In this document: positions 15,179 through 23,252 of the stretch, one piece after another
Numbering within the stretch: position 1 is the stretch's first letter
Layout: each line of letters begins with the position of its first letter
NCBI GenBank assembly: GCA_015256945.1
Contig: JABZLB010000028.1
Location: 1 to 40,966, forward strand
DNA: 40,966 nt
DNA from: Prevotellaceae bacterium
Lineage (GTDB): Bacteria; Bacteroidota; Bacteroidia; Bacteroidales; Bacteroidaceae
Reading direction: 5' to 3'
Program-made: the position numbers and the translations under genes
Notes under the pieces: generated by a model
The model's database searches: none
What the model saw: the letters and a program-made list of their open reading frames with translations, nothing else
Told to the model about the DNA's origin: nothing

Positions 15179-15733
15179 ATGAAGAACTTGTTGACAGCTG
15201 TAATGATTACCCTATTTTGCCTCGGTGGTATTGTTGTTTCGTCGTGTACGAATGACGATGATTATATCCGTAATTTGAAATTCAGCGTAGATAAATTAGA
15301 GCTTTCACCAACGGCAACATTTAAGGTAACCATTGAGAATGGCACAGCACCGTTCACCGCCAAGTCGGTAAATGATGGTACTGTATCGGTAAAGGTTGAC
15401 GGCAATGTGCTTACAATTACAGGTGAAAAGGTTGGCCGTACCTCTATTATAGTAAGTGATGCAAACAAGTTATCGGGTACATTACCTGTAAAGGTTACCA
15501 TGCCTTTGCTGTTTAGTAAGCACGAAGTAAAGGTGGCTGTGGGTAAGGAAGAGGCGTTTCAGGTAAAAACGGGGCTGCCACCCTATGAGGTACGTGTTCA
15601 GGATAAGGGCATAGCTTCGGTTACGGTAAGAGATAACGTTGTGATTGTAAAGGGTATTAAGGCCGGAATGACGTTTTTAACCGTTACGGATAGAGAAAAT
15701 AATTCAAACCATATAGCAGTTATCGTAAGGTAA
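15179..15733 (+). CDS. Lipoprotein with two Big-like repeats
   Basis: The 184-residue product has a lipoprotein signal (ALA-type SSC, lipidated Cys23) followed directly by TNDDD, an acidic stretch like the Bacteroidota surface-export signal. The mature part is two tandem Ig-like (bacterial Ig/BID_2-like) domains of about 65-70 residues, around 35-108 and 113-184. The repeats align: NGTAPFTAKSVNDGTVSVKVDGNV resembles TGLPPYEVRVQDKGIASVTVRDNV. A weak Shine-Dalgarno (GGGAAC) is upstream. It probably sits on the cell surface in a binding or structural role. No -7 box of the usual type is evident. It is separated by about 130 bases from the NigD-like operon. Confidence 0.75.
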   Translation: MKNLLTAVMITLFCLGGIVVSSCTNDDDYIRNLKFSVDKLELSPTATFKVTIENGTAPFTAKSVNDGTVSVKVDGNVLTITGEKVGRTSIIVSDANKLSGTLPVKVTMPLLFSKHEVKVAVGKEEAFQVKTGLPPYEVRVQDKGIASVTVRDNVVIVKGIKAGMTFLTVTDRENNSNHIAVIVR

Positions 15734-15823
15734 TATTCGGTTTTATGTCATAGGGATATGGTTGATATTGGCAGATTTTGATTGTCCGTTCGTTTTTAAT
15801 TGAATATTGTTAGTAAGATTTTA

Positions 15824-15831
15824 TATATTTG
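15824..15831 (+). promoter_or_regulatory. -7 box for the NigD-like/sigma operon
   Basis: TATATTTG with TTG at 15800-15802 at near-consensus spacing, 31 bases before the ATG at 15862. The in-frame TTG at 15829 lies inside this box and is not the start. Confidence 0.5.
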
Positions 15832-15861
15832 TATCACCTTTTTAAAACAGGAGGATTAGGA

Positions 15862-16539
15862 ATGAGGCGTATGCATTATTTGTGTGGATTATTATTGATT
15901 GTATGTGCAATGTCATTGCAATCGTGTAATAACGACGATGTAATTATCGACCCACCAGTTAATTATCCCAATGCTTTGGTTACGGTTAAGACCGATAATG
16001 CCACAGGACAGGTTTATTTCCAGTTGGATGATTCAACAACGATACTTCCTACGGATGTTAGCATTTCGCGTTTTGCTGGTAAGGAAGTGCGTGCGTTAAC
16101 CAACCTGATGATATTGAAAGACTCTAGTGCTCCTTATACAAGGAAAGCTATTGTACAATGGATTGATACTATAAGAACAAAGAATATGGCTCCTGATTTA
16201 GGTGCACAGAACAATATAAAATATGGTAATTCCCCCATAGAAATTGTAAAGGACTGGACTACTGTTGTTGAAGACGGTTATCTTACATTGCGTTTTCGCA
16301 CTTACTTCAGCGACAGAGGAACACATGTTGTCAGTCTGGTAAAGGGTACGAATCCATATGAAGTTGTACTCCATCATGATGCAAAGGGTGATATGGGAGG
16401 TGAGGTTCGAGACGGCATTGTAGCTTTCAAGCTAAACGACTTGCCCGATACCCATGGACAAACAGTAGATTTAACATTGAAATGGGAATCGTTTTCAGGT
16501 CCGAAGAGTGTAAAATTTAAATATAGAAGCCGGCATTAA
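15862..16539 (+). CDS. NigD-like lipoprotein
   Basis: The 225-residue protein has a lipoprotein signal ending SLQSC (Cys22) and then NNDD, like exported Bacteroidota lipoproteins. It matches the NigD-like family: an N-terminal OB-like part (ALVTVKTDNATGQVYFQLDDSTTILP) and a C-terminal beta domain (YLTLRFRTYFSDRGTH). AGGAGG at 15849 is a good ribosome binding site and supports the start. It is first in a four-gene set with a sigma factor, a membrane protein and another lipoprotein. NigD was named from a bacteriocin immunity locus, but the role of most homologues is unknown. Confidence 0.8.
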   Translation: MRRMHYLCGLLLIVCAMSLQSCNNDDVIIDPPVNYPNALVTVKTDNATGQVYFQLDDSTTILPTDVSISRFAGKEVRALTNLMILKDSSAPYTRKAIVQWIDTIRTKNMAPDLGAQNNIKYGNSPIEIVKDWTTVVEDGYLTLRFRTYFSDRGTHVVSLVKGTNPYEVVLHHDAKGDMGGEVRDGIVAFKLNDLPDTHGQTVDLTLKWESFSGPKSVKFKYRSRH

Positions 16540-16568
16540 CGAAATATCAAATCGGCTTTATTGCATAA

Positions 16569-17153
16569 ATGAGCTTGTTCAAACATAATAAGGAACAATA
16601 CATTTTAAGCCTTTTTTCCAAGGGTGATACCCTTGCTATGGACAAGCTTTACGCAGAATATGCCGACTATATGGCATCGGTTTGTACCCGATATTTGGGA
16701 TATACAGATGATGTTCACGATGTGCTTCAAGAGGCCTTTATCAGAGTTTTTACCCGAATAGATTCGTTTGTATATAAGGGTGAGGGTTCATTGAAGGCCT
16801 GGCTTACAAAGATTGTTGTCAATGAGGCATTGCGTTTTCTCAGAGACCATAATACGAATATTTCAGCAATAGAGGATAACGATATTCCCGATGAGGTGGA
16901 TGAAGAACCCGATATTGGCAGTTTATCGCTTACACAGATAACCGATTCAATACTCAAGCTTCCGCCAGGATATAGGGCTGTGTTCAACTTATTTGTGATA
17001 GAAGGGAAAAGTCATAACGAAATTTCAAAGCTTCTCAATATAAAGCCCGATACATCGGCATCGCAATTGCACAAAGCTAAACAGCTGCTTGCCAGGATGC
17101 TAAAGGAACAAAACAATAGTGAAAATGACAGAAAAGAAAGAATGGCTCAATGA
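16569..17153 (+). CDS. ECF RNA polymerase sigma factor
   Basis: This 194-residue sigma-70 family protein lacks region 1 and region 3 and so belongs to the ECF group. Region 2 is near residues 20-95 (YLGYTDDVHDVLQEAFIRVF, core binding and -10 recognition) and region 4 near 125-180 (LPPGYRAVFNLFVIEGKSHNEISKLLNIKPDTSASQLHKAK, -35 recognition). Its 3' end overlaps the next gene by 29 bases, so it is translationally coupled to a likely membrane regulator. Its target promoters are not visible here. Confidence 0.88.
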   Translation: MSLFKHNKEQYILSLFSKGDTLAMDKLYAEYADYMASVCTRYLGYTDDVHDVLQEAFIRVFTRIDSFVYKGEGSLKAWLTKIVVNEALRFLRDHNTNISAIEDNDIPDEVDEEPDIGSLSLTQITDSILKLPPGYRAVFNLFVIEGKSHNEISKLLNIKPDTSASQLHKAKQLLARMLKEQNNSENDRKERMAQ

Positions 17154-18411
17154 TTTGCGCGTACGTGTTCAGGGTGCTGACCACGTAAAGGCGCCAGAAG
17201 GGCTTCTCGACGACATAAAGAGAGAGATGATTCGTCGTGGAGTAGCTCCGGCGCGTACCGCAGGGAAGGGCACACATATATCCCATATGTGGGTATATGG
17301 TGCAGCCTGTGCCGCAGCCATTCTTGCAGTGGGGTTATATATGGGTGGTTTATTTAACAATAGCCAACCCTCTAACCCTTCTGTTCTTACTTCGAAAAGC
17401 CAGAAGATAGAGAGTCACAGAGGTGATGTAAATATAGCGGAAACGACAGGTAATGAATATCAAAAAGGCCATGTTAATGGTTCAAATGAGGTTTCTTCTA
17501 TATTTAAAGGTCTTGGGGATGATGCAAGAGGAGTTGCACAAGGCTGTAACGATATGGGAGAAAAAATGGTGAAGGATACTTCCCCCAGAAGCGAAACTGT
17601 TGATGAAAGCACAACAAAATCAGATATGATAGGAGCGCCTTCTGTGGATCATCCCATTGTTTCATCAGTTCCAGGACGATTGCAAGAAGGAGGAACGGCT
17701 GTACAGCCGAGGTTCGAAGCGGACAAAAATTATAACTCGAACTTTAGTATTGGTGTTTCATATATTGGAGCTTCGGGGGTGGTGCACAGTACAAAGGGTA
17801 TTGTTTTAACATCATCCGACCCCTATGGTGAGCACAAACCAGACTTCTCTGCCGATGAAAAGCCTCACAATATAATTACTAAAGAGGATATGAACACGGT
17901 GAGCAGGCACAGCCGTCCCGTTAAGGTAGGGTTATCGTTAAGATATAATCTGAATAATAGATGGAGTTTACAGTCGGGCCTTACTTATAGTAAGCTTTCA
18001 TCTACTTTCTCATGTCAGAAAGGTAAGGAAGGCACAACAAGCAAGCAATCTCTTCATTACGTGGGTGTTCCATTGACTGTCAGTTACAGTTTTATTAAAA
18101 CAAAGCATGTAAACATGTATGTTACAGCAGGTGGAGAAGCCGAAAAATTGGTGAGCGGAACGATGCAGTATTCATCACGTTCCTTTGATAAAGGTATAAC
18201 CAATAGTACTGTTGTGAAGGAGAAAGCTCCGCAGTTTTCTGTAAATGGTGCGGTAGGTGCTGAATATTATCTGAGTAAAGGTATTAGTTTTTATGCGGAA
18301 CCAGGGATTAGTCATTATCTCAACAATGGAAGTAAAGTAGATAATGTCTATAAAGATACACCTACAAGCTTTAATGTAAACATAGGTTTCAGGTTTAGTT
18401 TAAATAGATAA
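17125..18411 (+). CDS. Membrane protein: anti-sigma-like N-terminus, TM helix, outer-membrane beta-barrel-like tail
   Basis: The 428-residue protein begins with about 50 soluble residues (MTEKKEWLNDLRVRVQGADH) with the look of a cytoplasmic anti-sigma segment, then one transmembrane helix (about 57-76), a long Ser/Thr/Gly-rich linker, and from about 265 a domain of alternating amphipathic strands (VKVGLSLRYNLNNRWSLQSGLTY) ending in RFSLNR, like PorT-type outer-membrane beta-barrels. The gene overlaps the sigma gene; the ATG at 17125 is chosen over a GTG at 17119. The context argues that it inhibits the sigma factor at the inner membrane. The barrel-like domain on an inner-membrane anchor is odd. 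Function inferred, not shown. Confidence 0.7.
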   Translation: MTEKKEWLNDLRVRVQGADHVKAPEGLLDDIKREMIRRGVAPARTAGKGTHISHMWVYGAACAAAILAVGLYMGGLFNNSQPSNPSVLTSKSQKIESHRGDVNIAETTGNEYQKGHVNGSNEVSSIFKGLGDDARGVAQGCNDMGEKMVKDTSPRSETVDESTTKSDMIGAPSVDHPIVSSVPGRLQEGGTAVQPRFEADKNYNSNFSIGVSYIGASGVVHSTKGIVLTSSDPYGEHKPDFSADEKPHNIITKEDMNTVSRHSRPVKVGLSLRYNLNNRWSLQSGLTYSKLSSTFSCQKGKEGTTSKQSLHYVGVPLTVSYSFIKTKHVNMYVTAGGEAEKLVSGTMQYSSRSFDKGITNSTVVKEKAPQFSVNGAVGAEYYLSKGISFYAEPGISHYLNNGSKVDNVYKDTPTSFNVNIGFRFSLNR

Positions 18412-18416
18412 GCATA

Positions 18417-18851
18417 ATGAAAAAAATAATATTTGTCATAAGCATTCTGGCTTTTATCATCACTTCATGCACCACAGGAAATAACGTTGTGAGATATACT
18501 GAAGCGCGGAACTATTTTCATAATAAAGATGTCCCAATACCAGAACAACTGAAAATAACCACAGAAGCAGAGTTTAATAAGCATTTTTCGCCCGCAGCCT
18601 TTATGGGTAAGGGTGGGGAAGTAACACCAATCGACTTTACACACAGCTTTGTTGTTGCGAAGGTGCTCCCCGTCACTGATAGAGAAACCCTTTTAAAGCC
18701 TCTTAAACTTACTAAAACGGGTAACAACAATTTGGAATTAACTTATCAGGTTAAGATAGGAAAGAAACAGTCATACTCAACACAACCCATGTTTATTGTT
18801 GTTGTTGACAAGCGATATAAAAACTATACAGTTAAAGAAGTAGTAAGGTAA
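18417..18851 (+). CDS. Small lipoprotein, last gene of the sigma operon
   Basis: The 144-residue product has a lipoprotein signal (ILAFIITSC, Cys18) and a beta-rich mature domain (DFTHSFVVAKVLPVTDRETLLKPLKL). It follows the membrane protein by 5 bases, so it is in the same transcript. I do not recognise the family. Its place suggests a periplasmic or surface component sensed or used by the same envelope response. Confidence 0.7.
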   Translation: MKKIIFVISILAFIITSCTTGNNVVRYTEARNYFHNKDVPIPEQLKITTEAEFNKHFSPAAFMGKGGEVTPIDFTHSFVVAKVLPVTDRETLLKPLKLTKTGNNNLELTYQVKIGKKQSYSTQPMFIVVVDKRYKNYTVKEVVR

Positions 18852-18977
18852 TAAGTGCGTTTTTCACCAGTATTTCTTTAGCTTTTTTCAGAACCGACGG
18901 GGTTTTTATTTCCTGATATCTTGCTTTGCCCCTCGGTTCTGTTAAATTTTGGAGCACATACTACTCTAAGATGATGG

Positions 18978-19017
18978 TGCCCTGCTGTGGATTTTATTCC
19001 ATAGTGGGGCATTTTTT
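18978..19017 (+). terminator. Probable terminator after the sigma operon
   Basis: TGCCCTGCTGTGGA (18978-18991) pairs with TCCATAGTGGGGCA (18998-19011) with mismatches, followed by TTTTTT. An additional longer stem (AGAACCGA near 18890 with TCGGTTCT near 18932) lies upstream and may be part of the same 3' end. Confidence 0.6.
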
Positions 19018-19142
19018 ATGAATTAAATATGAAGCTGTGACATTATATCCGCATTTTAGAAATATCATTTTATTCCTGAGTTATTGTTGAAGTTGTTCTT
19101 GTTTTTGTGGTAACCTATTATGGTTTAATTATGGTGAAGAAT

Positions 19143-20288
19143 CTACTTATTTATCTTTTTGATACCATTTTGAATAACAATGCCCTTATAATACTTATTG
19201 ACACGTTGCCCTGAGAGGTTGTAGAGAGGGGTAGAAGTTGAAGGTATCATATAATCAGAATGGGCTTGAATAATAGTAGGAGCATCGTTTTCAACTGCAA
19301 TAGAGATTGTGAGGGCTTTTGCATTAGCCTCATTTGATACGGGGCGAAAGACAGCACGAAAGGGCTTTAATGTTTCTGTGCCGACAGCCTGGTAGAATTT
19401 ATTGTCGGACGAAACGAACCAATCATTTTCCTGTACCGTAGTTCTATGGTATGAACCAGCAAAGTTAAAGCCTTCGGCAGTTTCGATGTTGGGCGTTCCT
19501 TCAACAAGAATGACGTTCTCAATTTTATATTCGGGTTTGTTGATTGCACCATAAATAAATACAGGTTTGTTTGCCTCAATACTTTTTTTAGAGGAATCGA
19601 AGTTGAGTGTATAAGTGTTATCGGCGTTTCTTGATGAGCCTGTGTAATTGGCCACATGGGCTTTCGGGCCGAAGGTTTCGGCTATTTGTTCCTGTGTCAT
19701 GGCGAATGGGAGAGCCAATGTATTCCATGCTCCCATGTTAAAGGTGCGGTAGAGGGTAACAGTTGCAGGCCCAGAGACAAAAGTATTATTTTCTTTTGAC
19801 TCGTCAAGCGTTATGATATTGTGAGCAGGTTTGACGTAAGTGATAGAGAGATAATTGATATTTAACCGAAATTGTTTTGCTGTACTTATGCAGGTAAAGA
19901 GAATATGATCTTTAACTGTAAGTTCAGAAAGTTCTAACTTTCCATTATCTTTCCCAATATTCTTTTTTGCTATATTGATGTCGTCAATTGAGTAGTTTAG
20001 GTTAGTTCTCATTGTAGAACCAATGGAAATGGCAGTAATGGTAACACCATTCTTCGCACGAACGATAAATTGTCCGCCATTTTGATAAACAAGTAAGGCT
20101 TTTTCGTCTATTCGAGGATTGGCTGTACCTTTGCCTTTAATAGCCTCGTAGTTGATATTTTCATCTATTTCCCCGGCAATATCTGTAAATACTGTTATTG
20201 TCTTGGTTACAGTTTGCGCCTGAGAGAAGGTGCAAATAAAAAAAGAACATGATAGTAATATAAGGTGTAGCTTTGCTTTTATCGGCAT
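19143..20288 (-). CDS. Secreted protein with Bacteroidales C-terminal motif
   Basis: A signal peptide (residues 1-24, ending FSQAQ) leads a 381-residue protein made of beta-rich segments. The middle contains MGAWNTLALPFAMTQEQIAETFG, a segment common in Prevotella surface proteins of unknown role. The C-terminus (about 355-381, YNLSGQRVNKYYKGIVIQNG) matches the conserved tail LYNLSGQRV...KGIYI..G seen in many Prevotella and Bacteroides secreted proteins, thought to be a sorting or anchoring domain. A TAACTTTGC box lies at 20329. It stands alone. No enzyme motif is seen. Confidence 0.7.
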   Translation of the reverse strand: MPIKAKLHLILLSCSFFICTFSQAQTVTKTITVFTDIAGEIDENINYEAIKGKGTANPRIDEKALLVYQNGGQFIVRAKNGVTITAISIGSTMRTNLNYSIDDINIAKKNIGKDNGKLELSELTVKDHILFTCISTAKQFRLNINYLSITYVKPAHNIITLDESKENNTFVSGPATVTLYRTFNMGAWNTLALPFAMTQEQIAETFGPKAHVANYTGSSRNADNTYTLNFDSSKKSIEANKPVFIYGAINKPEYKIENVILVEGTPNIETAEGFNFAGSYHRTTVQENDWFVSSDNKFYQAVGTETLKPFRAVFRPVSNEANAKALTISIAVENDAPTIIQAHSDYMIPSTSTPLYNLSGQRVNKYYKGIVIQNGIKKINK

Positions 20289-20328
20289 GTCAGGTTATTA
20301 TATTTAATAAGGTTTAGATAGTTATGGA

Positions 20329-20337
20329 GCAAAGTTA
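20329..20337 (-). promoter_or_regulatory. -7 box for the secreted protein gene
   Basis: The minus strand reads TAACTTTGC about 41 bases before the start at 20288. Confidence 0.55.
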
Positions 20338-20460
20338 ATAAAATATATAATACGACAAATGCCTTTATCCGCCTTTTTCATATTATTTTATAAGAATATG
20401 AAAAGTGCAGTGTGCAATAAAAAGAATGATGTAAAGATAATAGGATTTTGTAAGAATTAA

Positions 20461-20482
20461 GCTCTCATAAAACCATGAGAGC
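20461..20482 (-). terminator. Hairpin after tcdA
   Basis: GCTCTCAT and ATGAGAGC form an 8-bp stem with a 6-base loop just beyond the 3' end of tcdA. On the minus strand it is followed only by TTAATTCTT, so termination is probable but weak. Confidence 0.5.
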
Positions 20483-20500
20483 ATATTCGTTTAGAAATCC

Positions 20501-21418
20501 TTACTTATTTGTGCAGACAGTATCAGCTTCAGATTCGGCAGCTTTCTTTTTACGTGCCAATGTTATTTCGCGACTCTGCATCCTGTGCTTTTCAGCTTTT
20601 TGCGCTGCTATTTTAGCATATTCATTATCAGGGTCTTTGTCCAAATCGATGCGCATTGTGTGTGCTAAGTTCACAAGGTCTTTAACAACCTCGCCTCCAC
20701 AGATAAGCCCTGCGGCAGCAGGTACCCACGCATTGGAGCTGGGAATAGTATGACGCTCAGTACAAGCTCGCATGTCTTTGGCAGGACAAATGCAATGATA
20801 GCGGCAACTGATGTCCTGTTGCTCAATACTTTCCAGCGGCTCTTCGGGGCTGTACACTACCTTTAAGTGCCTTACATTGGTTTTGCGAAGCTTTTTTCGT
20901 ATCACCTTTGCCAAAGGGTCGTTGATGGTTTTCCAAATATCGGTTACCTTAAACTGTGTGGCATCCATCTTGTAAGCGGCACCCATACACGAGATAATCG
21001 GGATATTGAGGTCGTGGCAACGCTGTATCAGGTCGAGCTTGGCGGTTACCGTGTCGATACAGTCAACTACATAATCGTAGTTGGTAAAATCAAATTTACC
21101 TGCATTATCAGGGAGATAGAACATCTGATATTTCCTAACGATACACCGTGGATTGATGTCATGTACACGCTGTTCGGCTACATCAACCTTATGTTTTCCC
21201 ACTGTGGATATAGTTGCAAGTAATTGCCGGTTTACATTGGTAAGGCAAACACGGTCGTCATCAATCAGGTCGAGAGCACCTACACCGCTTCGTGCCAATA
21301 CTTCAACAACGTAACCGCCTACACCGCCCACGCCAAAAACCGCTACGCGTGAACCATTTAGTGTGTCAATGGCAGGCTTACCTAATAATAATTGTGTACG
21401 AGAAAACTGATTTTGCAT
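20501..21418 (-). CDS. tcdA: tRNA threonylcarbamoyladenosine dehydratase (TcdA, E1/ThiF-like)
   Basis: TcdA uses ATP to cyclise the t6A base at position 37 of tRNAs to ct6A. The 305-residue protein has the E1-like Rossmann motif VFGVGGVGG (27-35) with the acidic LIDDD (51-55), the NVNRQL segment, and YDYVVDCIDTVTAKLDLI. The family's CSxR-like Cys region is represented by ISCRYHCICPAK. A Lys/Glu-rich C-terminal tail of about 50 residues extends beyond the common length. It is expressed alone from a TAACTTTGC box at 21444. Confidence 0.88.
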   Translation of the reverse strand: MQNQFSRTQLLLGKPAIDTLNGSRVAVFGVGGVGGYVVEVLARSGVGALDLIDDDRVCLTNVNRQLLATISTVGKHKVDVAEQRVHDINPRCIVRKYQMFYLPDNAGKFDFTNYDYVVDCIDTVTAKLDLIQRCHDLNIPIISCMGAAYKMDATQFKVTDIWKTINDPLAKVIRKKLRKTNVRHLKVVYSPEEPLESIEQQDISCRYHCICPAKDMRACTERHTIPSSNAWVPAAAGLICGGEVVKDLVNLAHTMRIDLDKDPDNEYAKIAAQKAEKHRMQSREITLARKKKAAESEADTVCTNK

Positions 21419-21443
21419 ATTGCTTCGCTATCCTTTTAAGTTT

Positions 21444-21452
21444 GCAAAGTTA
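21444..21452 (-). promoter_or_regulatory. -7 box for tcdA
   Basis: The minus strand reads TAACTTTGC about 26 bases before the start at 21418. Confidence 0.6.
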
Positions 21453-21495
21453 CCGAATTTCAATTAAATGACCGATAAAAAGCAGTAGAAAGCTG

Positions 21496-21527
21496 TTGTT
21501 ATATTAAGTGATAATTGCTATCTTTGC
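21496..21527 (+). promoter_or_regulatory. Promoter of the 121-residue membrane protein gene
   Basis: TTG (21496-21498) and TATCTTTGC (21519-21527) are spaced as in the consensus, 21 bases before the ATG at 21548. Confidence 0.6.
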
Positions 21528-21547
21528 GATATATCAAAGCAAATAAT

Positions 21548-21913
21548 ATGGAACAGGAATTCGAAGATTACTGGAAAAAGTGCCGACAATTATTAATAAA
21601 AAATGCACCAACAGCACTTTATGAGGAGCGTAAAAGCAATACAAAAATGAATACCGCAGGCGATTGGCTTCTTTTTATTTTGCCTATTGTGGTAATGGTT
21701 GGCTTTTATGATGCCCATGTGATAGCAAATGTAATAGTAAATTTTTTGATTACACTGGTTCTCGGAATCATCGTTTTTGTTGGCACAGAAATGTTAAAAC
21801 CCTACATTACGAACAAGCGTAGCCTTACAGAAATAGATAACGATATTAAACAATATTTCTACCGTATGTATAAAGAGAAAGGCTTAACGTATATTGAAAA
21901 AATAATAAAGTAA
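21548..21913 (+). CDS. Small membrane protein, two TM helices (121 residues)
   Basis: A charged N-terminal helix (MEQEFEDYWKKCRQLLIKNA) is followed by two hydrophobic helices near 38-56 (WLLFILPIVVMVGF) and 60-82 (VIVNFLITLVLGIIVFVG), then an amphipathic C-terminal helix rich in Tyr and Lys. The start at 21548 is set by the promoter; the in-frame start at 21515 lies upstream of it. It stands alone between tcdA and hemW. I do not recognise the family. Confidence 0.65.
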   Translation: MEQEFEDYWKKCRQLLIKNAPTALYEERKSNTKMNTAGDWLLFILPIVVMVGFYDAHVIANVIVNFLITLVLGIIVFVGTEMLKPYITNKRSLTEIDNDIKQYFYRMYKEKGLTYIEKIIK

Positions 21914-21964
21914 GGTAGTTAGTGGCGAGTACCATTTTTATTAGTCAGGTCAGTTCTCGTTAGT

Positions 21965-23089
21965 TTAAACCATCATGAGATCACTCATGATCGTATTACT
22001 GATATGAATACCTTGTGGAGTTAATATCAAATGGTTGTTATCCATACGTAACAGCCCTTGTTTAATGTATTCCGAAGTATTTTTTAGCAGATATTCTCGA
22101 TAATGATCTGATAAAAGATGCAGGTTTAATCCCTCGCAGGTGCGGAGCGACGTCATTACCATATCATTATAATGGGTATCTTCATCAATTGTTTCTTCTT
22201 CATAAGGACGCCGTCCTTGTTCTATTTCACGCATATATTGATGGATATTAGACACGTTCCAGCTTCTTGTTGACTGCTGTTTTCTGACTCCGTCGCCAGT
22301 CTCATACGAGTGGGCCGATGCACCAAAGCCCATATAAGGCGTATTATTCCAATAGCTCGAATTGTGGCGGGAGCGATAGCCTGGCAACGCAAAGTTACTG
22401 ATTTCGTAGTGCTCATATCCTTCATTTTTTAAGCACTCGGTCAGCTTTGAATACATATCGAGACTTTTTTGCTCATTGATCTCCTCGACCTTTCCTTGTT
22501 CACGAAGTTTAAAAAGTAATGTGTTTTCTTCATACATTAGCCCATAAGCCGATATATGTTTGGGCTTCAGGCGAAGAGCGTGTTCAATATCTGCCTGCCA
22601 ATCGTGCAAGGTCTCTTCAGGGAATCCGAACATTAGGTCAATACTAATGTTGGTAATTCCATCGTCTTGTAATGTTTTTACAGCCAGGTCTACATCTTCG
22701 GCGTTATGTCGGCGTTGCAGGAATTGAAGACGTTTGTTAGAGAAAGTCTGTGCCCCCATGCTCACGCGATTCACGGGTAAGCCCGAGAACATACCCCTTT
22801 TAATATCATCAGGGTTACACTCTATTGTGACTTCGGCATCATCTGCAACACTATACATTTTATATATAGCACTGAACAGCTTTGAAAAATTTGCGTGTGT
22901 GAGTTGTGAAGGCGTCCCACCTCCCAAATAAATAGTGTTCACAGGGATGTTGTGCTGACGAATTTCCATCTCTTTTATGAGCGCATCAACATATCTGTTT
23001 TGAAGTTCAGGAAGCGTTGTTGAATAAAAACTGCAGTATATGCAACGGCTGGCACAGAAAGGAATATGGAAATATAGCCCTGTCATCAT
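21965..23089 (-). CDS. hemW: Radical SAM heme chaperone HemW
   Basis: HemW is a radical SAM protein that delivers heme to target proteins; older annotations call it oxygen-independent coproporphyrinogen oxidase. The 374-residue protein has the iron-sulfur motif CxxxCxxC at Cys12, Cys16 and Cys19 (FCASRCIYCSF), GGGTPS near 57, and the C-terminal HemN-type domain with HNSSYWNNTPYMGFGASAHSY. It lacks the extra Cys usually placed after the triad in true HemN (Phe follows here). Start ATG at 23089 or 23086. A TACTTTTG box lies at 23103-23110. Confidence 0.88.
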   Translation of the reverse strand: MMTGLYFHIPFCASRCIYCSFYSTTLPELQNRYVDALIKEMEIRQHNIPVNTIYLGGGTPSQLTHANFSKLFSAIYKMYSVADDAEVTIECNPDDIKRGMFSGLPVNRVSMGAQTFSNKRLQFLQRRHNAEDVDLAVKTLQDDGITNISIDLMFGFPEETLHDWQADIEHALRLKPKHISAYGLMYEENTLLFKLREQGKVEEINEQKSLDMYSKLTECLKNEGYEHYEISNFALPGYRSRHNSSYWNNTPYMGFGASAHSYETGDGVRKQQSTRSWNVSNIHQYMREIEQGRRPYEEETIDEDTHYNDMVMTSLRTCEGLNLHLLSDHYREYLLKNTSEYIKQGLLRMDNNHLILTPQGIHISNTIMSDLMMV

Positions 23090-23102
23090 TCTTATTTGCA
23101 GA

Positions 23103-23110
23103 CAAAAGTA
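23103..23110 (-). promoter_or_regulatory. -7 box for hemW
   Basis: The minus strand reads TACTTTTG about 14 bases before the hemW start. Confidence 0.5.
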
Positions 23111-23252
23111 CTAATTTGTTTTAAAAATATATAGTTTTAATGGTGTTTGTTTTGACTTTATTTCCTTTTTCCCTATCTTTAGCAACGTTTAGGAATAATT
23201 TACCTGACCTTGACGTAGAAACTTATTATACTAACACTTTAAATCTTTTGAT

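Noticed and set aside
21973..21992. Terminator formed by ATCATGAG/CTCATGAT at the end of hemW
   Set aside because: It lies inside the hemW coding sequence and no T tract follows on either side.
21965..23089. Coproporphyrinogen III oxidase HemN
   Set aside because: The cysteine motif lacks the extra Cys of true HemN and the length and C-terminal part match the HemW class.
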